DNA from: Cephalopachus bancanus
Taxonomy: Eukaryota; Chordata; Mammalia; Primates; Tarsiidae
Assembly: GCA_027257055.1 (NCBI GenBank)
Contig: JAPVLO010001822.1
Location: 1 to 64,000 of the forward strand
Reading direction: 5' to 3'
DNA: 64,000 nucleotides
A program made the translations under genes and the position numbers. The notes beneath the pieces are model-generated. The model saw only the letters and a list, made by a program, of their open reading frames with translations, had not been told where the DNA came from and did not search any database. Positions 48,555 through 60,731 of this stretch are shown here, piece after piece; position 1 is the first letter of the stretch; every line of letters starts with the position of its first letter.

Positions 48555-49890
48555 ACTTTTCAATCCCTTATAGATTTGTGGCTGGATAATATTCCAGGTT
48601 TTTGGTTTTGTTTTGTTTTGTTTTTGCCCATCTATCTGCTGATGGACACTTAGGTTGCTCCCATGTCTTGGCTATTATGAATAATGCTGCAGTGAGCATG
48701 GAAGTGTAGACAACTCTTACATACTGATTTCACTTCTTTTATAAATATATCCCAAAGTGGAATTGCTGAATTATATAATAGTTCTATTTTAAATTTCTGA
48801 AGACCCTACATACTGTTTTCCATAATGGCTGTATCAATTAAATTTCTATCAACAGTGCCCAAAATTTCCCTTTCTCCACATCGTCATTGACATTTGTTAT
48901 CTCCTGTCTTTTTGATATTAGCCACCCTAATAGGTGTGAGGTGATATCTCATAATGACTTTTATTTGCATTTTTCTAATGATTGCTAATGTTGAATACCT
49001 TTTGGTGAACCTGTCATTTGTGAGTTTTCTTTGGAAAAATTTCTATTTGTGTCCTTTGCCTATTTTTATTTTGGTTATTTGGGGTTTTGTTTGTTGGTTG
49101 GTTGGTTGGTTGGTTGGCTGGTTGGTGGTTTGGGTTTGGGGAAGTTTTTTGTTTTGTTTTGGCTACTGAGTTGTATAGATCCTTATATATTTTGCAAATT
49201 AACCCCATAAGATATATGATTCACAAAGAATTTATCATATTCTGTAGGTTGCCTTTTCATTTTGTTGATTGTTTCCTTTGCTGTGCTGAAGCTTTTTACT
49301 CTGATGTAATTTCACTTGATTCTTTTTACTTTCATTGCCTGTGCTTTTGGTGTCATATTCAAAACATCATTGCCAAAACCATTGTCAAGGAGATTGTTTC
49401 CTATGTTTTGTTCTGAGAGTTTCATGGTTTCAGATATTATATTTAGTCTTTAATCCCTTTGAGGTTTTGTTTGTGAGTTGTGTAAGATAAGGGTCCAATT
49501 TCATTCTTTTTCATGTAAATATCCCAGTTGTCTCCACACCATTTATTGAAGAGACTATCCTTTTCCCATCATGTATTCTTGGCACCATTGTGGAAGATCA
49601 GTCATGTGTATAGAGGCATGGTTTAAATCTGGGTTCTCAATTCTGTTCCATTTTCTATAAAGGAAAATGGAAAGTGTTTTTATGCCAGTATCATACTGTT
49701 TTGATATTATAGATTTGTAATATAGTTTGAATCAGAAAGTGTGAGTCCTTCAGCTTTGTTATTTTGGCTCAGTATTGCTTAGGCTATTTAGGTTCTATTG
49801 TGGTTTAACACAAATTTTAGTATTTTTTTTCTATTTCTGTTAAAACATATCACTGCAATTCTGATAGGAATTGCACTGAGTCTATAGATC
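48555..49890 (-). mobile_element. L1M ORF2 fragment
   Basis: A minus-oriented old L1 covering the C-terminal half of ORF2, from 'tgatggacacttaggttgct' (48.64 kb) to 'ggaattgcactgagtctata' (49.87 kb). It contains a (TTGG)n stretch at 49089-49125. The right end merges into an unassigned 90 nt. Confidence 0.85.
49089..49125 (+). repeat. (GGTT)n microsatellite
   Basis: GTTG/GGTT tetranucleotide repeats inside an L1M ORF2 fragment, imperfect at both ends (GGCT, GGTGG). Confidence 0.9.
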
Positions 49891-49981
49891 ACTGGTGTAT
49901 GTGATGAGCTGCCTTCTCTGCATAGGCCAAATCAGGATAGGACAGGCATAAAGTAGAAAGATGGATGTTCCTCAGAGATAG

Positions 49982-50235
49982 TTTCTTTTTTTAATTTGTT
50001 TCATTTTAAAGATGTAGGGTACAATTCAGGATTAGATATACAAGTGGTCATCGTACAGGTAACATCTGGGCCTCCCTTTGGCCCCCATTTTGCCAGGTGT
50101 GAGATCAGGTGTTATTAATGTTATGTGTCCGCATCTCAGCAGTTCCCAGCTACTGCCAATTCCTTTATTTTTTTAATTTTTATTCTTATTTTAAAGATGT
50201 GGGGTACATTTCTGCATGATCAATGTTTGTATACC
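49982..50235 (-). mobile_element. Short L1 3' end(s) with target duplication
   Basis: Two head-to-tail minus-oriented L1 3' UTR starts: 'aaagatgtagggtacaattc' at about 50008 and 'aaagatgtggggtacatttc' at about 50193. The whole is flanked by CCTCAGAGATAGTT (left) and CCTCAGAGACAGTT (right), which suggests one target duplication around the pair. Either two L1s inserted in succession or one had its end duplicated. Confidence 0.7.
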
Positions 50236-50360
50236 TCAGAGACAGTTAAAACCATTTTTTACTCTTTCTGTTGATCTTTTTTCTTTCTGGTGTTCCAATA
50301 TTCCTTCCTTTTAGAAATTAACATTTTTAAATTATATTTGTGTTTTATAAAAATAATTCA

Positions 50361-50930
50361 TTCAGAGGGGATCCCAGAAACCTAGAGTTTATTTATTTTA
50401 AAGTGTGTATTTATTCTTACACGTTTAAATTTGTCACTTTTAAAGTACTCTCCATTTGATGCAATACATCTATCAAGATGCTTTCCCCATTGGCCAAAAC
50501 AGTTTTTGAACTCATCAATATTAATTCCTTTTAGTGCTTCTGCCATTTTTTTTGTTTCACCTCTTCCACATCAGCAAAACGTTTCTCTTTGAGGACTTTT
50601 TTCACCCAGAGAAACAAAACAAATGTTGCTCAGGGCAAGATCAGGTGAATAGGAAGAGTGGGATACAGGGGTCATACCCTTTTTGATCAAAAACTGCTGA
50701 TTTTGATCAAAAACTGCAGCATGGGCAGGTGTATTGTCACGGTGGAAGAATAGTCACCTGGTTGCCACAACTTGGGACATTTCTTCCACAAATTGTGACA
50801 CAACCTCCTCAAAACTTCCAGATAAAATGTTTGGTTGACTGTTAAAGCCAGAGAAACAAATTCCAAGTGTACTACAAGGGGTCCACCCTACAAAAGATAA
50901 TCCAGGGTTTTTTGGGTCCCCTTCGTACAC
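50361..50930 (-). mobile_element. mariner-type DNA transposon, internally deleted
   Basis: On the minus strand, transposase pieces are readable: FHRDNTPAHAAVFDQK, then SYSPDLALSN, then a tail ending FGQWGKHLDRCIAS. HRDN and SPDL are the usual surroundings of the second and third catalytic Asp of mariner transposases. Left end GGGGATCCCAGAAACC (50367-50382) and the reverse complement of the right end, GGGGACCCAAAAAACC (about 50904-50919), form imperfect terminal inverted repeats. The total is about 0.56 kb against about 1.3 kb for a complete mariner, so the middle or 5' part is missing. Frames are broken, and a 17-nt repeat at 50681-50697 and 50701-50717 disrupts the core. Confidence 0.75.
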
Positions 50931-52011
50931 TGCTACATTTTTCTATTTTTTCACTAAACATAGGAATACTAAGTTATACTACAATAAAACCTTTTATCAC
51001 TACAAGCCATCTATGCGAAATCTTCACCCAAGTAAGTGAATTTATGTTTTACTGTATGTACATAATGGTTAAGTTATTAGATAAATTTTTCAAAGAGGTG
51101 TTTCTTCTAACATCAGAAAAATCTGATGCTGAACATTCCTAGTATTGAAAAGTAATAATACAGATGCACAAGGTATAAAAATTATGCATAATAAAATTTC
51201 CAATAAATAATTTATGTAATATTATTCTCCGATATGAACAACATAAAATTTTAAGTTGAGCTAATATGTGGAATTTAATTGCTCTTCAAATATCTTATTA
51301 ATAGTAGCTTTTCCTTAAAAATAGTCTTTTGTGTGCTTTAATTAATATTTTACCAATTATTCTGAGGATTGGTGATACTTTACTCCTTCATTATTTAACT
51401 CTATTGACTGAATGCATAAAATCTGAACTCTGGGACAGACAGTATTTAATTCAGATAATAAATATAATACCCAATATAATGATAATTTTTTAAAGGCTCA
51501 TTATTCTATACAATGTACCAAAAAGTTTTTTTTTAAAAAATCAAAGCAAAACACCCTGAATATTTAACATTTTTAAATAGGAATAAGCCTATTTTAATCC
51601 TCCTGCTTTCAAAAATCACTTGTAAAATAAACCATTCCATAATCCAAGTTAAATAGCAACGAAATAATCGAGAATCAAATATAACTTTTATGAACATATT
51701 TTTAAAGAAATAAAAACAATGAAAGCTGTGTGAAATAGGCACATTTCCCAAAAAAGTTTTTTAAAAGGATGTATGACAAACCCCAGTGTAACTGAGCATG
51801 CTAAAAGAGATACAGACATTTGCTTACTCAATGAAGTAGACCATCTCTGTGTCAGAGTAGGCCACATTTCCATTTCAGACAGTGAGTCTAGCTTCTCATC
51901 TGTCAACATAAAATTTCCAAAGCCCCAAAATGACCTGTTTGGCTGTAACTCAAAATAGTCTTCATCCCATCAGATGATTAAGAAAGCATTTTCTTATATT
52001 CTACATTTTTT
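50931..52011. other. AT-rich intergenic DNA
   Basis: No repeat or gene recognised. A minus-strand frame near 51.69-51.91 kb (DEKLDSLSEMEMWPTLTQRW) looks less random than its neighbours but has no domain I recognise. Confidence 0.4.
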
Positions 52012-52980
52012 CTTTTAATTTTTTTTTATTTTAAAGATGTGGGGTACAATTCAGGGTTAGGTATACAAATGTTCATTATGCAGGTACCCTTGTTGATGTG
52101 GTATGCCCGACGTCCCCCCAGGCAGATTTCCACTACTGCCAATCCCACTTCCCTGCCCCCCTCCCGGCAGTTTCCCACTACTGCCAATCATTCTCTTATA
52201 GAATTATAACTGTTCAAGGTCCACTTATAAGTGAGAACATGTGATACTCAGTTCTTTGTTTCTGTGAAAGATCACTCAGTAGTATAGACTCTAAGTCCAT
52301 CCAGGTTGCTGTGAAGTTTATGATTTTGTTCTTCTTTATGGCTGCGTAACTATCCATCATGTATATGTACCACATTTTTTTAATCCAGTCCTCTTTTGTT
52401 GGGCAGCACTGTTGGTTCCGTTTTCTTGCTACTGTGGACAATGCTGCAATAAACATGCGTGTGCAGGTATCTTTTTTATAGAGTGATTGGAATTCTTCCA
52501 GATATATTCCCAGTAGGGGGATTATGGGGTCGTATGGAAGGTTGATCTTTAGACATTTTAGGACTCTCCACACTGTTTTCCACAGAGGCTGTACTAGTTT
52601 ACACTACCACCAACAGTGTAGAAGTGTTCCCTTTTCGTCGCATCCTCTCCAGCATCTGTTGTTTTTTGAGTTATTGGTGATAGCCATCCTGACTGGAGTT
52701 AGGTGGTATCTCAGTGTAGTTTTAATTTGCATTTCTTTGATGACTAATGAGGCTGAGCATTTTTTCATGTATCTGCTGGCAGCTTGTATGTCTTCTTTTG
52801 AGAACTGTCTATTTATATATTTTGCTCACTTTGTAGTGGGGCTGTTTGTTTTCTTCTTTTCGGGATGTTTGAGTTCCTTGTAGATCCTAGATGTTAGACC
52901 TTTGTCATACATACAGTTGGCAAGTATTTTTTTCCCAGTCTGTGGGCTGTCTCCCTGCTCTCTTGATGGTTTCTTTGGCT
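52012..52980 (-). mobile_element. L1 3' portion
   Basis: A minus-oriented L1. The 3' end is 'aaagatgtggggtacaattc' at about 52035. ORF2's last 119 codons are open at 52214-52573 (LPYDPIIPLLGIYLEE, WIKKMWYIYMMDSYAAIKKN). It is 5' truncated near 52980, where unrelated sequence (52981-53125) begins. Confidence 0.9.
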
Positions 52981-53129
52981 TAATTTCTTTGTCCTTATTG
53001 TCTTCCCCCTTGGGAATAAATTTGTCCATTCTCTCCATCTTGCATCTAAAGCAAGTGCCACTGCAGCATGGCAGCAAAAAGCACACCAAAACTCTAAGAT
53101 CCCTTTTTTCAAGTCTTTTTTTTCTACTT

Positions 53130-54870
53130 CTAGAATTTCCATCAGTCATTTTTTTATAGTGGGTCTTCTAGTGACAAATTCTCTGGTTTTCTTTTATCTG
53201 AGAATATATTGAATTTATCTTCATTCCTGACAGGCATTTTCATTGTATAGTCTGAAAATTATACTGAATTCTGGAATGATCAGAATTCCTTTCAAAATGT
53301 ATCACTTCCTTCTGGCCTCCGTTGTTTCTGATGAGAAATCTGCCGTCGTTAAAATTGCTTTGCCCCTAAAGGCAGAGTGCAATTTTTATCTTTGCATTTT
53401 TCAAGATATTTTCTTTATCTTTAATTTTCAGAAGTCTAGTTATGGTATATTTTGGCATGCATTTCTTTGGGTTTATTCTACTTGAGATTAGCTCAGCTTC
53501 TTACCTCTGTGAGTTTATGTTTTTGGCAAATGTGAGAAATTTTCAATCATTATTTCTTTGAATACCTTTTCAGTCTTATATTTTCTCCACTCTTCTGAGA
53601 TTTGGATGACACACTGTTAGATGGTTTTTGTTATAGTTCCAAGGATTCTTGAGGCTCTTTTCTGGTCTATTTTTGTTTCTGTTGCTCACAATGGGTGATA
53701 TGTGTTGGTCTAACTTCAAGTTCACTATTTCTTTCATCTCTCTTCCAGAATGCTGTCAAGCCCATCCAATGATATTTGCTTTTCAGTGATTGTATTTTTC
53801 AATTCTAAGTAGTTCTTTCCATTTTGTTCTTCTTTGCCTCTTTTGCTTCTTCATTGAAACTTTCTATTCCTTCATTTAGACTTTATTATTTAATTTGTTC
53901 CTGATGCATTCATAATTTCTCACTGAAGTATTTTTATGGTGGCTGCTTTAAAATTCTTGTCAGGTAATTCCAACAATTGTATTATATCAATGTTGATGTC
54001 TATTACATGTTTTTTTCTCATACAAGTTGATATTTTTCTGATTCTTGGTATGATTGTATCCTGTACATTTTTAATATTATGTTTCAGCCTCTGGATCTTA
54101 TTTAAATCACCTATTTTAGAAGGCTTTCTCTGACTCTATACTGGTGGATAAAGGAAGGAATTGCCTCATTACTTCCAGATGGAATCAGATTATTAGTTTT
54201 CTCACTAAGACCTCACGGAGTCCTTCAGAAGGAGTGGTGCCTTCCCAAGGTGGCTGTAGGGAGAGGGCCCGCTTACCACTGGGAGGTGACAAAAGTACAA
54301 GCTTCCTCTTAAGCCGTCTCTGACACTACCTAGGCAGAGATGGGCTCCTTAATATCATGGGGTGGGAAGACGTGGAAGGAAAGTCTGGGCTCCCATGTGT
54401 TCTCCACTGAGGATTCAGGGGAGAGGAATACTAACTCAGCCTTTTCTGACACTATAAGAAGGAGAAAATCAACATGCATTTTTACTACCAGAAAAGGATG
54501 GAAGTCTAAGCTCTCTACTCAGTATTTGCTGACTGGGGTGTAGATTGGGTTGCTGTTCTTCTGCAGTAGGGCAGTTATTGTCTATACTATAGATATCTGT
54601 CTTGTTGGTTTGTCCCATTCCTAGTCCTCTGGCTAAAAGGAGTAAGGTTTTTTTTTCCCTTGGGTCTTCTTTTGTCTGTGTACAGTGATGTTTCTGGCTT
54701 GATGGCTTCTCCAGCACTCAGTCTTGGATATATGAGGCAAAAAAGAAAAGCCAGGAAACACACCATGTTGTTCCTTGGATCTCAAGGTTCCCAGATGGCT
54801 TGCTTTCCTGTTCAGATCTTTTGGAGTCATCTTATGTTTGTTTATGCTTATATTATATGTAATATACAAA
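53130..54870 (-). mobile_element. Old L1M (5' part/ORF1 region)
   Basis: Readable on the plus strand as the complement: 'cttccttctggcctccgttg' then 'tttctgatgagaaatctgcc', 'tattctacttgagattagc', 'atcattatttctttgaatac'. These are the ORF1/5' region landmarks of old L1M or the related HAL1 elements. The right part, from about 54200, would be 5' UTR. Borders are approximate. Confidence 0.6.
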
Positions 54871-55805
54871 GTTTTTAGCTGTTATATTTTTAATTGACAT
54901 AAAGTTATGTGCAATAAAATGCATAGCTTTTGAGGTGTGTAATTTGGTGAATTTTCACAAATGTACACAAATTTGTAATAACTACTCTAATCTAGATGCA
55001 AAAATTTCCATTACCTTAAAAAGTTCCGTCATGCACCTTTCCAGAAAAATACTTCCTTCACATTAAGGCAGACATTATTCTTGTCTCTATCATGTTTGCT
55101 TAGTTTTTCCTATTCTCTAACTTCATAAAAATTGAAGTATAAAATGTGTACTACTATGCAGCTTGTGTCTTTTGTTCAATATAATAATTTTTAGATTATT
55201 CTATGTACTTTGAGTTAGTGCTGATTTCTTTTTATTGCCAAGTAGTGTTCATTGTATGAATATGCAAAACGTATTTATTCATGTGCTACTAATGAATACC
55301 TAGGAAGTCTCTGGTTTTTAACTATTAGTAAATCTGCCTTAAACATTTTAAAAAGCAATGTTAAGGATACATGTATTCATTTCTCTTGGGTATATAACTA
55401 GGAGCAAAATTGTTGGGTCAAATAATAGGTATGTATATAACTTTATTTTAAAATGATGAAACTGGTTTCCAAACTAATTGTGCCATATAGCACTTCCATC
55501 AGCAATATTTAGGAATTCCAATTGCACCCCATACTGACTAACACTTGGTACTGTCAGTTTTTTACTTTAAGCCATTCCCTTTAGGATGTCATTGTATCTT
55601 ATTGCAGTTTTAATTTGCATTCCCTGATAACCAATAATGTTGAGCATCTTTACATGCACTGATTGACCATCTGTATGTCTTCCTTTGTAAAATATCTCAG
55701 CAAGTCTTTAGATCATTTATTTGAATTTAAAGATTTAAAGCATTGGTTTATTATATATATTAAAAACATTTTATACCAGTCTTTGGCTTTCCCCTTTATT
55801 CTTTA

Positions 55806-57217
55806 TAACTTTATTTTGTTACAGAGATGTGGGTTGCACATTGGGATTAGGGACATAAGTAATCCATGTGCAGGTGAAGTTTGGATCTCCAACTGGTCCT
55901 CACTTCCCCTGGTTTAAGACCAAGTACTTTTTGTGTTGTTACATGCCCCTCTTCTGCCTGTGGCAGTGTCCTGTGACTGCCTATCCCTCCCTTGCACTAT
56001 GGTGACTAATGTTCAGGTCCCACTTATGAGTGAGAACATGTGGTATTCAGTTCTTTGTTTCTGTGATAGATCACTAAGTATGATTGTCTCCACCTCCATC
56101 CAATTTTCTGCGAAGTCCATTATTTTGTCCTTCTTTGTGACTGTGTAATATCTCATCTTGTATATGTGCCACTTTTTCTTTTTCCGGTCCATTTTCAATG
56201 AGCAGTAGGGTCGGTTCCATGTTTTTCCTATTGTGAATAGTGTGGCAATAAATATGCATGTGCAGGTGTCTTTTTTGTAGAATGACTTATATTCCTCTGG
56301 GTATATTCCCAAAATGAGGATTGCTGAATCATATGGAAGGTCAAGTTCTAGTTTCTTTAGAAATCATCACTCTATTTTCCATAGAATTCAGACTTTGAAC
56401 TTTGTTATAAGGATACAATAATCAAAACAGCCTGGTTGGTACAAGAACAGGCATACAGACCACTGGAACAGGACAGAGATTCCAGAAGCAAAAACACAAT
56501 CTCTCAACCAACTCATCTTTGACAAAGCCATCAATAACAACCACTTGGGAGAGGAGACTTTATTTAGCAAATGTTGCTGAGAAAACTGGCTGATCACGTG
56601 CAGAAGAATGAAAGTGGGCCTCTACCTATCACCATACCAAAAAGCATCTCTAAATGAATCAAAGACGTACACACAAAACCCCAAACTATAAGAATCCTAG
56701 AAGAAGACACAGGAAACACTCTTATGCACATTGCAGTAGGTAACCAATTCTTGATCAAATCCACAAAAGTGAATCCCATAAAAGAAAAGACAGACAAGTG
56801 GTAGCTCATTAAACTGAACAGTTTTTGCACAACAACAGAAACCATCAAGAGAATGGGGAGACAACTCACAGAATGGGAAAAAATATTTGTTAGTTGTGTA
56901 TCTGACAAAGACCTTGCATCCAGGATTTACAAGGAACTCAAATGAGCCAATAGGAAAAAAACAAACAGCCCTATTTTAAAAATGGGCAAAGACATGAATA
57001 GACACTCCTAAAAGAAGACATACAAACAGCCAACAGATACATGAACAAATTCTCAGCCTCACAAATCATCAGAGAAATGCAAATCAAAACAACATTGAGA
57101 TACCACTTAACTCCAGTAAGGAGAGCCATCATTAATAAATAAATAAATAAACAGATGCTGGCGCAGGTGCGAAGAAAAGGGAACACGTCTACACTGTTGG
57201 TGGGAGTGTAAACTGGT
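55806..57217 (-). mobile_element. L1 with a 5' inversion (twin-priming structure)
   Basis: The left part, 55806-56385, is a minus-oriented L1 3' UTR plus ORF2 end. The right part, 56386-57217, is the preceding stretch of the same ORF2 in plus orientation, from 'ttgaactttgttataaggat' to 'gttggtgggagtgtaaactg'. The two break ends are adjacent in the L1 sequence, with a loss of only a few tens of bases. A single insertion by twin priming explains this. An AAAT microsatellite (57134-57152) lies in the right part. Confidence 0.82.
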
Positions 57218-57949
57218 CCTTTTTATTTTTTTAGTGGTATATTCCTGGAAGAGATCACATAGAATTTATTCCTTACATCACGGCAAGTAGAATGTGATAG
57301 TGAAAGCCTCTGGGCCTAAAGTTTTGTATATTGGAAGATTTTTAACTAGTATATGTTATGCCTTATATATATATACACATATATATCATAACATATATAT
57401 CACTATCCAGGTTATCCATTTCTTCATGAGCAAGTTTTGGTAGCTAGTATCTTACAAGGAATTAGTCGGTTTCACATATGATGTAAAATTTATGATCATA
57501 AATCGTTCATAGTATTCTCTTATTAACTCTTTAATGCCTAAAAGTTAAATAGCAATGTCTTACTTTTTATTCCCAACATGAGTAACTTGTGCTTTCTCTC
57601 TTTTCTTTATTGATATACAGTTATTAGACATTTATTAGTTTTATTCATTTTTTTCAGAAAACCAACTTTTGGTTTCATTAATTATTGCTAATGTTATTCT
57701 GTTTTCAATTTCATTGATTTCTGCTCTTGTTATTTTTTCTTTCCTTCTGTTTGCTTTATGTTTACTTTGCTCTTCTTGTTCCAATTTTTGAACGGGAGCT
57801 TACACTATTGATTTGAGATCTTTATTCTTTTCTAATATAAGCATTTAATGCTATAAATTTTCCTGTAAGCATTGATTTAAATAATCCCACAAATGTTGAT
57901 ATTTTGTGTTTCCATTTCAGTTTATTGAAAATTAAACAGCATACTTCTT

Positions 57950-58090
57950 TTCTTAATTTTTTAAAGATGTGGGGTACAATTCAGGGCTAGGTATACAAAT
58001 GTTCACTATGCAGGTACCCTTGTTGGTGAGGTATGCCCCCCAGCAGAATCCCACTACTGCCAATCCTTTCTTTATAGTATTACTATAACT
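57950..58090 (-). mobile_element. Very short L1 3' end with target duplication
   Basis: About 135 nt of L1 3' UTR in minus orientation ('aaagatgtggggtacaattc', 'atgcaggtacccttgttgg'). Flanked by TAAACAGCATACTTC on the left and TAAACAACATACTTC on the right, one mismatch. Confidence 0.88.
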
Positions 58091-58772
58091 TAAACAACAT
58101 ACTTCCAACAATCTCTTTTGTCAATAAAAAAGTATCAAAAGAAAGTCAAAAATATTTTTATTTCTAATTAGTTTTTCAAATATCTTTCTAGAACTGATTT
58201 CCAGTTTAATCCTACTGTGGTCAAAGAACAAACTTTATAATATTTAAATTTTTAAAAATTAAGATTATTTAAAGCCTAGAATATTGATAATCTCAGTAAA
58301 TGTTCCATGTACGTTTGAAAAGAATGTACATTCTGCTTTTTGGTGGCAAGTTCTATAAAGGTTCATTAGATTCATTTAGTTAATAGTTTCATTCAAGTAT
58401 TTTATATCTTTGATAATGCTCTAGCTACTTTTCTTTTTAATACTGAGTGAAGAATGTCAAAATAGTCGCTACTGTTTAACATTTTACTAGTCCGACTACC
58501 CAGCATAATAAGGCAAGGAAAACAAGTAAAGGGAAGAAAAGGAAAAAGAAAAAAAGACATATAAATTAGAGAAACAAAATAAGATTGTTTCTATTCACCA
58601 GAAGTATATTTGTCTACATAGAAAATATCAAATAATCTTTTTAAATTGTACTGAAAACTAATAAATGATTTTACCAAGATTTTCAAATATAAAGTTAATA
58701 TTTTAAAAGTCAATTATATTTGTAGACACCAGCAATGAACTATTGGAAAGTGAAAATAGAAAACATACTGTT

Positions 58773-59077
58773 GGCCGGGCTCAGTGGCTCAGCCTGCAAT
58801 CCCAGCACTTTGGGAGGCCAAGACGAGTGGATTGCCTGAGCCCGCGGGTTCGAGACCTGCCTGGGCAACTTGGCGAGACCTTGTCTCTACAATAAATCAA
58901 AAATTAGCCAGGCGTGGTAGCGCGTGCCAGTAGTTCCAGCTACTTAAGGCTGTGGCAGAATGATCGCCGGAGCCAAATAGGTCAAGGCTGCAGTGGCCGG
59001 GAGAGTGCCACTGCACTCCAGTCTGGGTGACGGAGTGAGATTCCAACTCAAAAAAAAATTAAAAAAGGAAAAAAAAA
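58773..59077 (+). mobile_element. Alu in L1M
   Basis: A dimeric Alu of the local young type starting 'ggccgggctcagtggctcag', with an A-rich tail of mixed A/T/G at 59050-59077. A short flanking repeat, ATACTGTT, occurs on both sides and is likely part of the target duplication. Confidence 0.9.
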
Positions 59078-59881
59078 TACTGTTTACAATACCTCTAAAA
59101 TATGAAACATTTAGATATTTCTAACAAAATATGTGTGTACTGAAAACTACAAATTACAGATAAAAGAAATTTATCTTTAAAATGAATAGATACCATGTCC
59201 ATGAATTGGAAGACTTACTATTGTTAATAAGCCAATTATCCTCAAACTTATCTATAGAATTCATGTACTTTCAATCAGTATTGCAATACGTTTTAGGGGG
59301 AAACCAACAGGATCTAAATTTTATGTGGAAGGTAAAGGAACTTGAATAGTGAAAATCGGTTTTTTTAAAGAAGAAAACTGGAGGACTCATACTGCCCAAT
59401 TTCAAGACTTGCTATAAAGCTGTAATAAATAAGACATTATGGCATTTGATATCTAAAATGAAACCCATGGACAATTGTAAAGGCAACTCAATGGAGAAAA
59501 TGTAGTTTCTTCGACAAACAGTGCTGGAACAACTGGACTGCCATGTGCGAAAATATGAACCTGCACCCATTCCTAACATCATATGCAAAATAAATACAGC
59601 ATGCATCAGTGTCCTAAAAATAAAACTTAAATCTGGAATCCTAAAAGACAGCATAAGAGGAAAAAATCATGATCTAAAATTAGGCAAAAATTTCTTAGAC
59701 ACAGCACCAAAAATACAATCCACTAAAAAATTAGATAATTTTGACTTAATCAAAATTAAAACCTAATGCTATGCAAATGATACTATTAAGAGAAACAATA
59801 TCACTCGTAAGTGGACCTGAACATTCAGCATGATACTACAAGAAAGGAATTGGCAGTAGTGGGACACTGCCAGAGGAGGGG

Positions 59882-60731
59882 TGTTGGGAGCCAGCCACGG
59901 AGGCCCACTGAGTGTTAGGGATCAGGAAGGGCCATTGACCCCGAGACCACTAGGATGCGTTTGGGAGCTTTTTGACCCCATTTCCTCCCTCTTTCTACTC
60001 AGCACTAACCAGATTAAGTTCCTGTGAGCTCAAAACATAAAAACTCTGAGACCGGGATGAACACAAGCTAACTTTAGAAGCTCATTGCTCCCATTCTTCC
60101 ACAAACTGCAGTTTTGGTTTTCACACAACTTATAATTCAAACTCATGTCACATCTAAGAGCCTTAGTATTGGTCACAGGCTTCTGGGTCATGATCTTAGG
60201 ATTTATTGAAGTTGAATAAGGTGTAAATTGTAGAATACAGTTTTAGAAGACAGTCATTTTGTTGAAAGAATGCGGCTGGGTTACTTGCAGGTAGCCCACT
60301 GTGAACTTTGGACTGGGCCACATTCCAAATATTCTGGGATGGGCCACTTTCATTTGTAAAGTAAATACTTAAGCTTCTATAGAATTGTTTAACTTGGCAT
60401 AAGTCAATCAGCTTAGGATGAAAAAGGTTTATAGAATATGTCAGTCACGGATTAGGTTATCCTTTGTTATGGGATTTTAAGATTATCATATGAAAAGGGT
60501 TTAAAGGCAATCATTGATTAAGTTTTCGTGGATTAAGGCTTCTGGTGGGTGGGGGATGCCCCTCCCACATCTGACTTGTGTATAAAAGACCCGTTGTAAT
60601 TCCCAATAACACACATCGCTTCTGCACTAGACTGGAGCCCAGTCTCTTTCTTTCTCTCTTCTTCCCCCCAATCGCTGATGCTGTCTCCACCTTTGGGGTA
60701 CCCTGAACCCGGCTGGAGCTGGTCTCTGGCA
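59882..60731 (+). mobile_element. Solo LTR of a class II (betaretrovirus-like) ERV
   Basis: An 850-nt element that starts TGTTGGGAGCC and ends CTCTGGCA, i.e. with the canonical TG...CA ends of an LTR. It is flanked by a perfect 6-nt target duplication, GAGGGG, at 59876-59881 and 60732-60737. A TATA box (TATAAAAG, 60581-60588) sits about 140 nt before the 3' end, as expected for U3/R/U5 layout. No internal viral sequence is present, so it is a solo LTR left by recombination. A 6-nt duplication and the start motif favour class II/beta-type ERVs; orientation is plus by the TATA position. Confidence 0.88.
60581..60588 (+). promoter_or_regulatory. TATA box of the solo LTR
   Basis: TATAAAAG followed by a pyrimidine-rich stretch. 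By LTR convention transcription would start about 25-30 nt downstream, near 60612-60620. Whether it is used today cannot be judged. Confidence 0.6.

Larger units (their letters stand above)
54885..58435 (-). mobile_element. Old L1M, host of two nested insertions
   Basis: A minus-oriented old L1. The left part, 54885-55800, is the 3' end through the ORF2 C-terminus ('tttttattgccaagtagtgt', 'tcatttctcttgggtatata', 'acacttggtactgtcag'). The same element resumes at 57218 and runs to about 58435 with reverse-transcriptase-region landmarks ('accaacttttggtttcatta', 'attttgtgtttccatttcag'). Between and within lie the younger L1 insertions at 55806-57217 and 57950-58090. Confidence 0.75.

Noticed and set aside
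51688..51909. Minus-strand frame with a protein-like run as an exon
   Set aside because: No clear splice sites, family or neighbouring exons; noted only in the region entry.
52894..53149. Overlapping 82- and 107-codon minus-strand frames as a gene
   Set aside because: They run from L1 ORF2 into an unassigned 145-nt joint between two L1s; no domain recognised.
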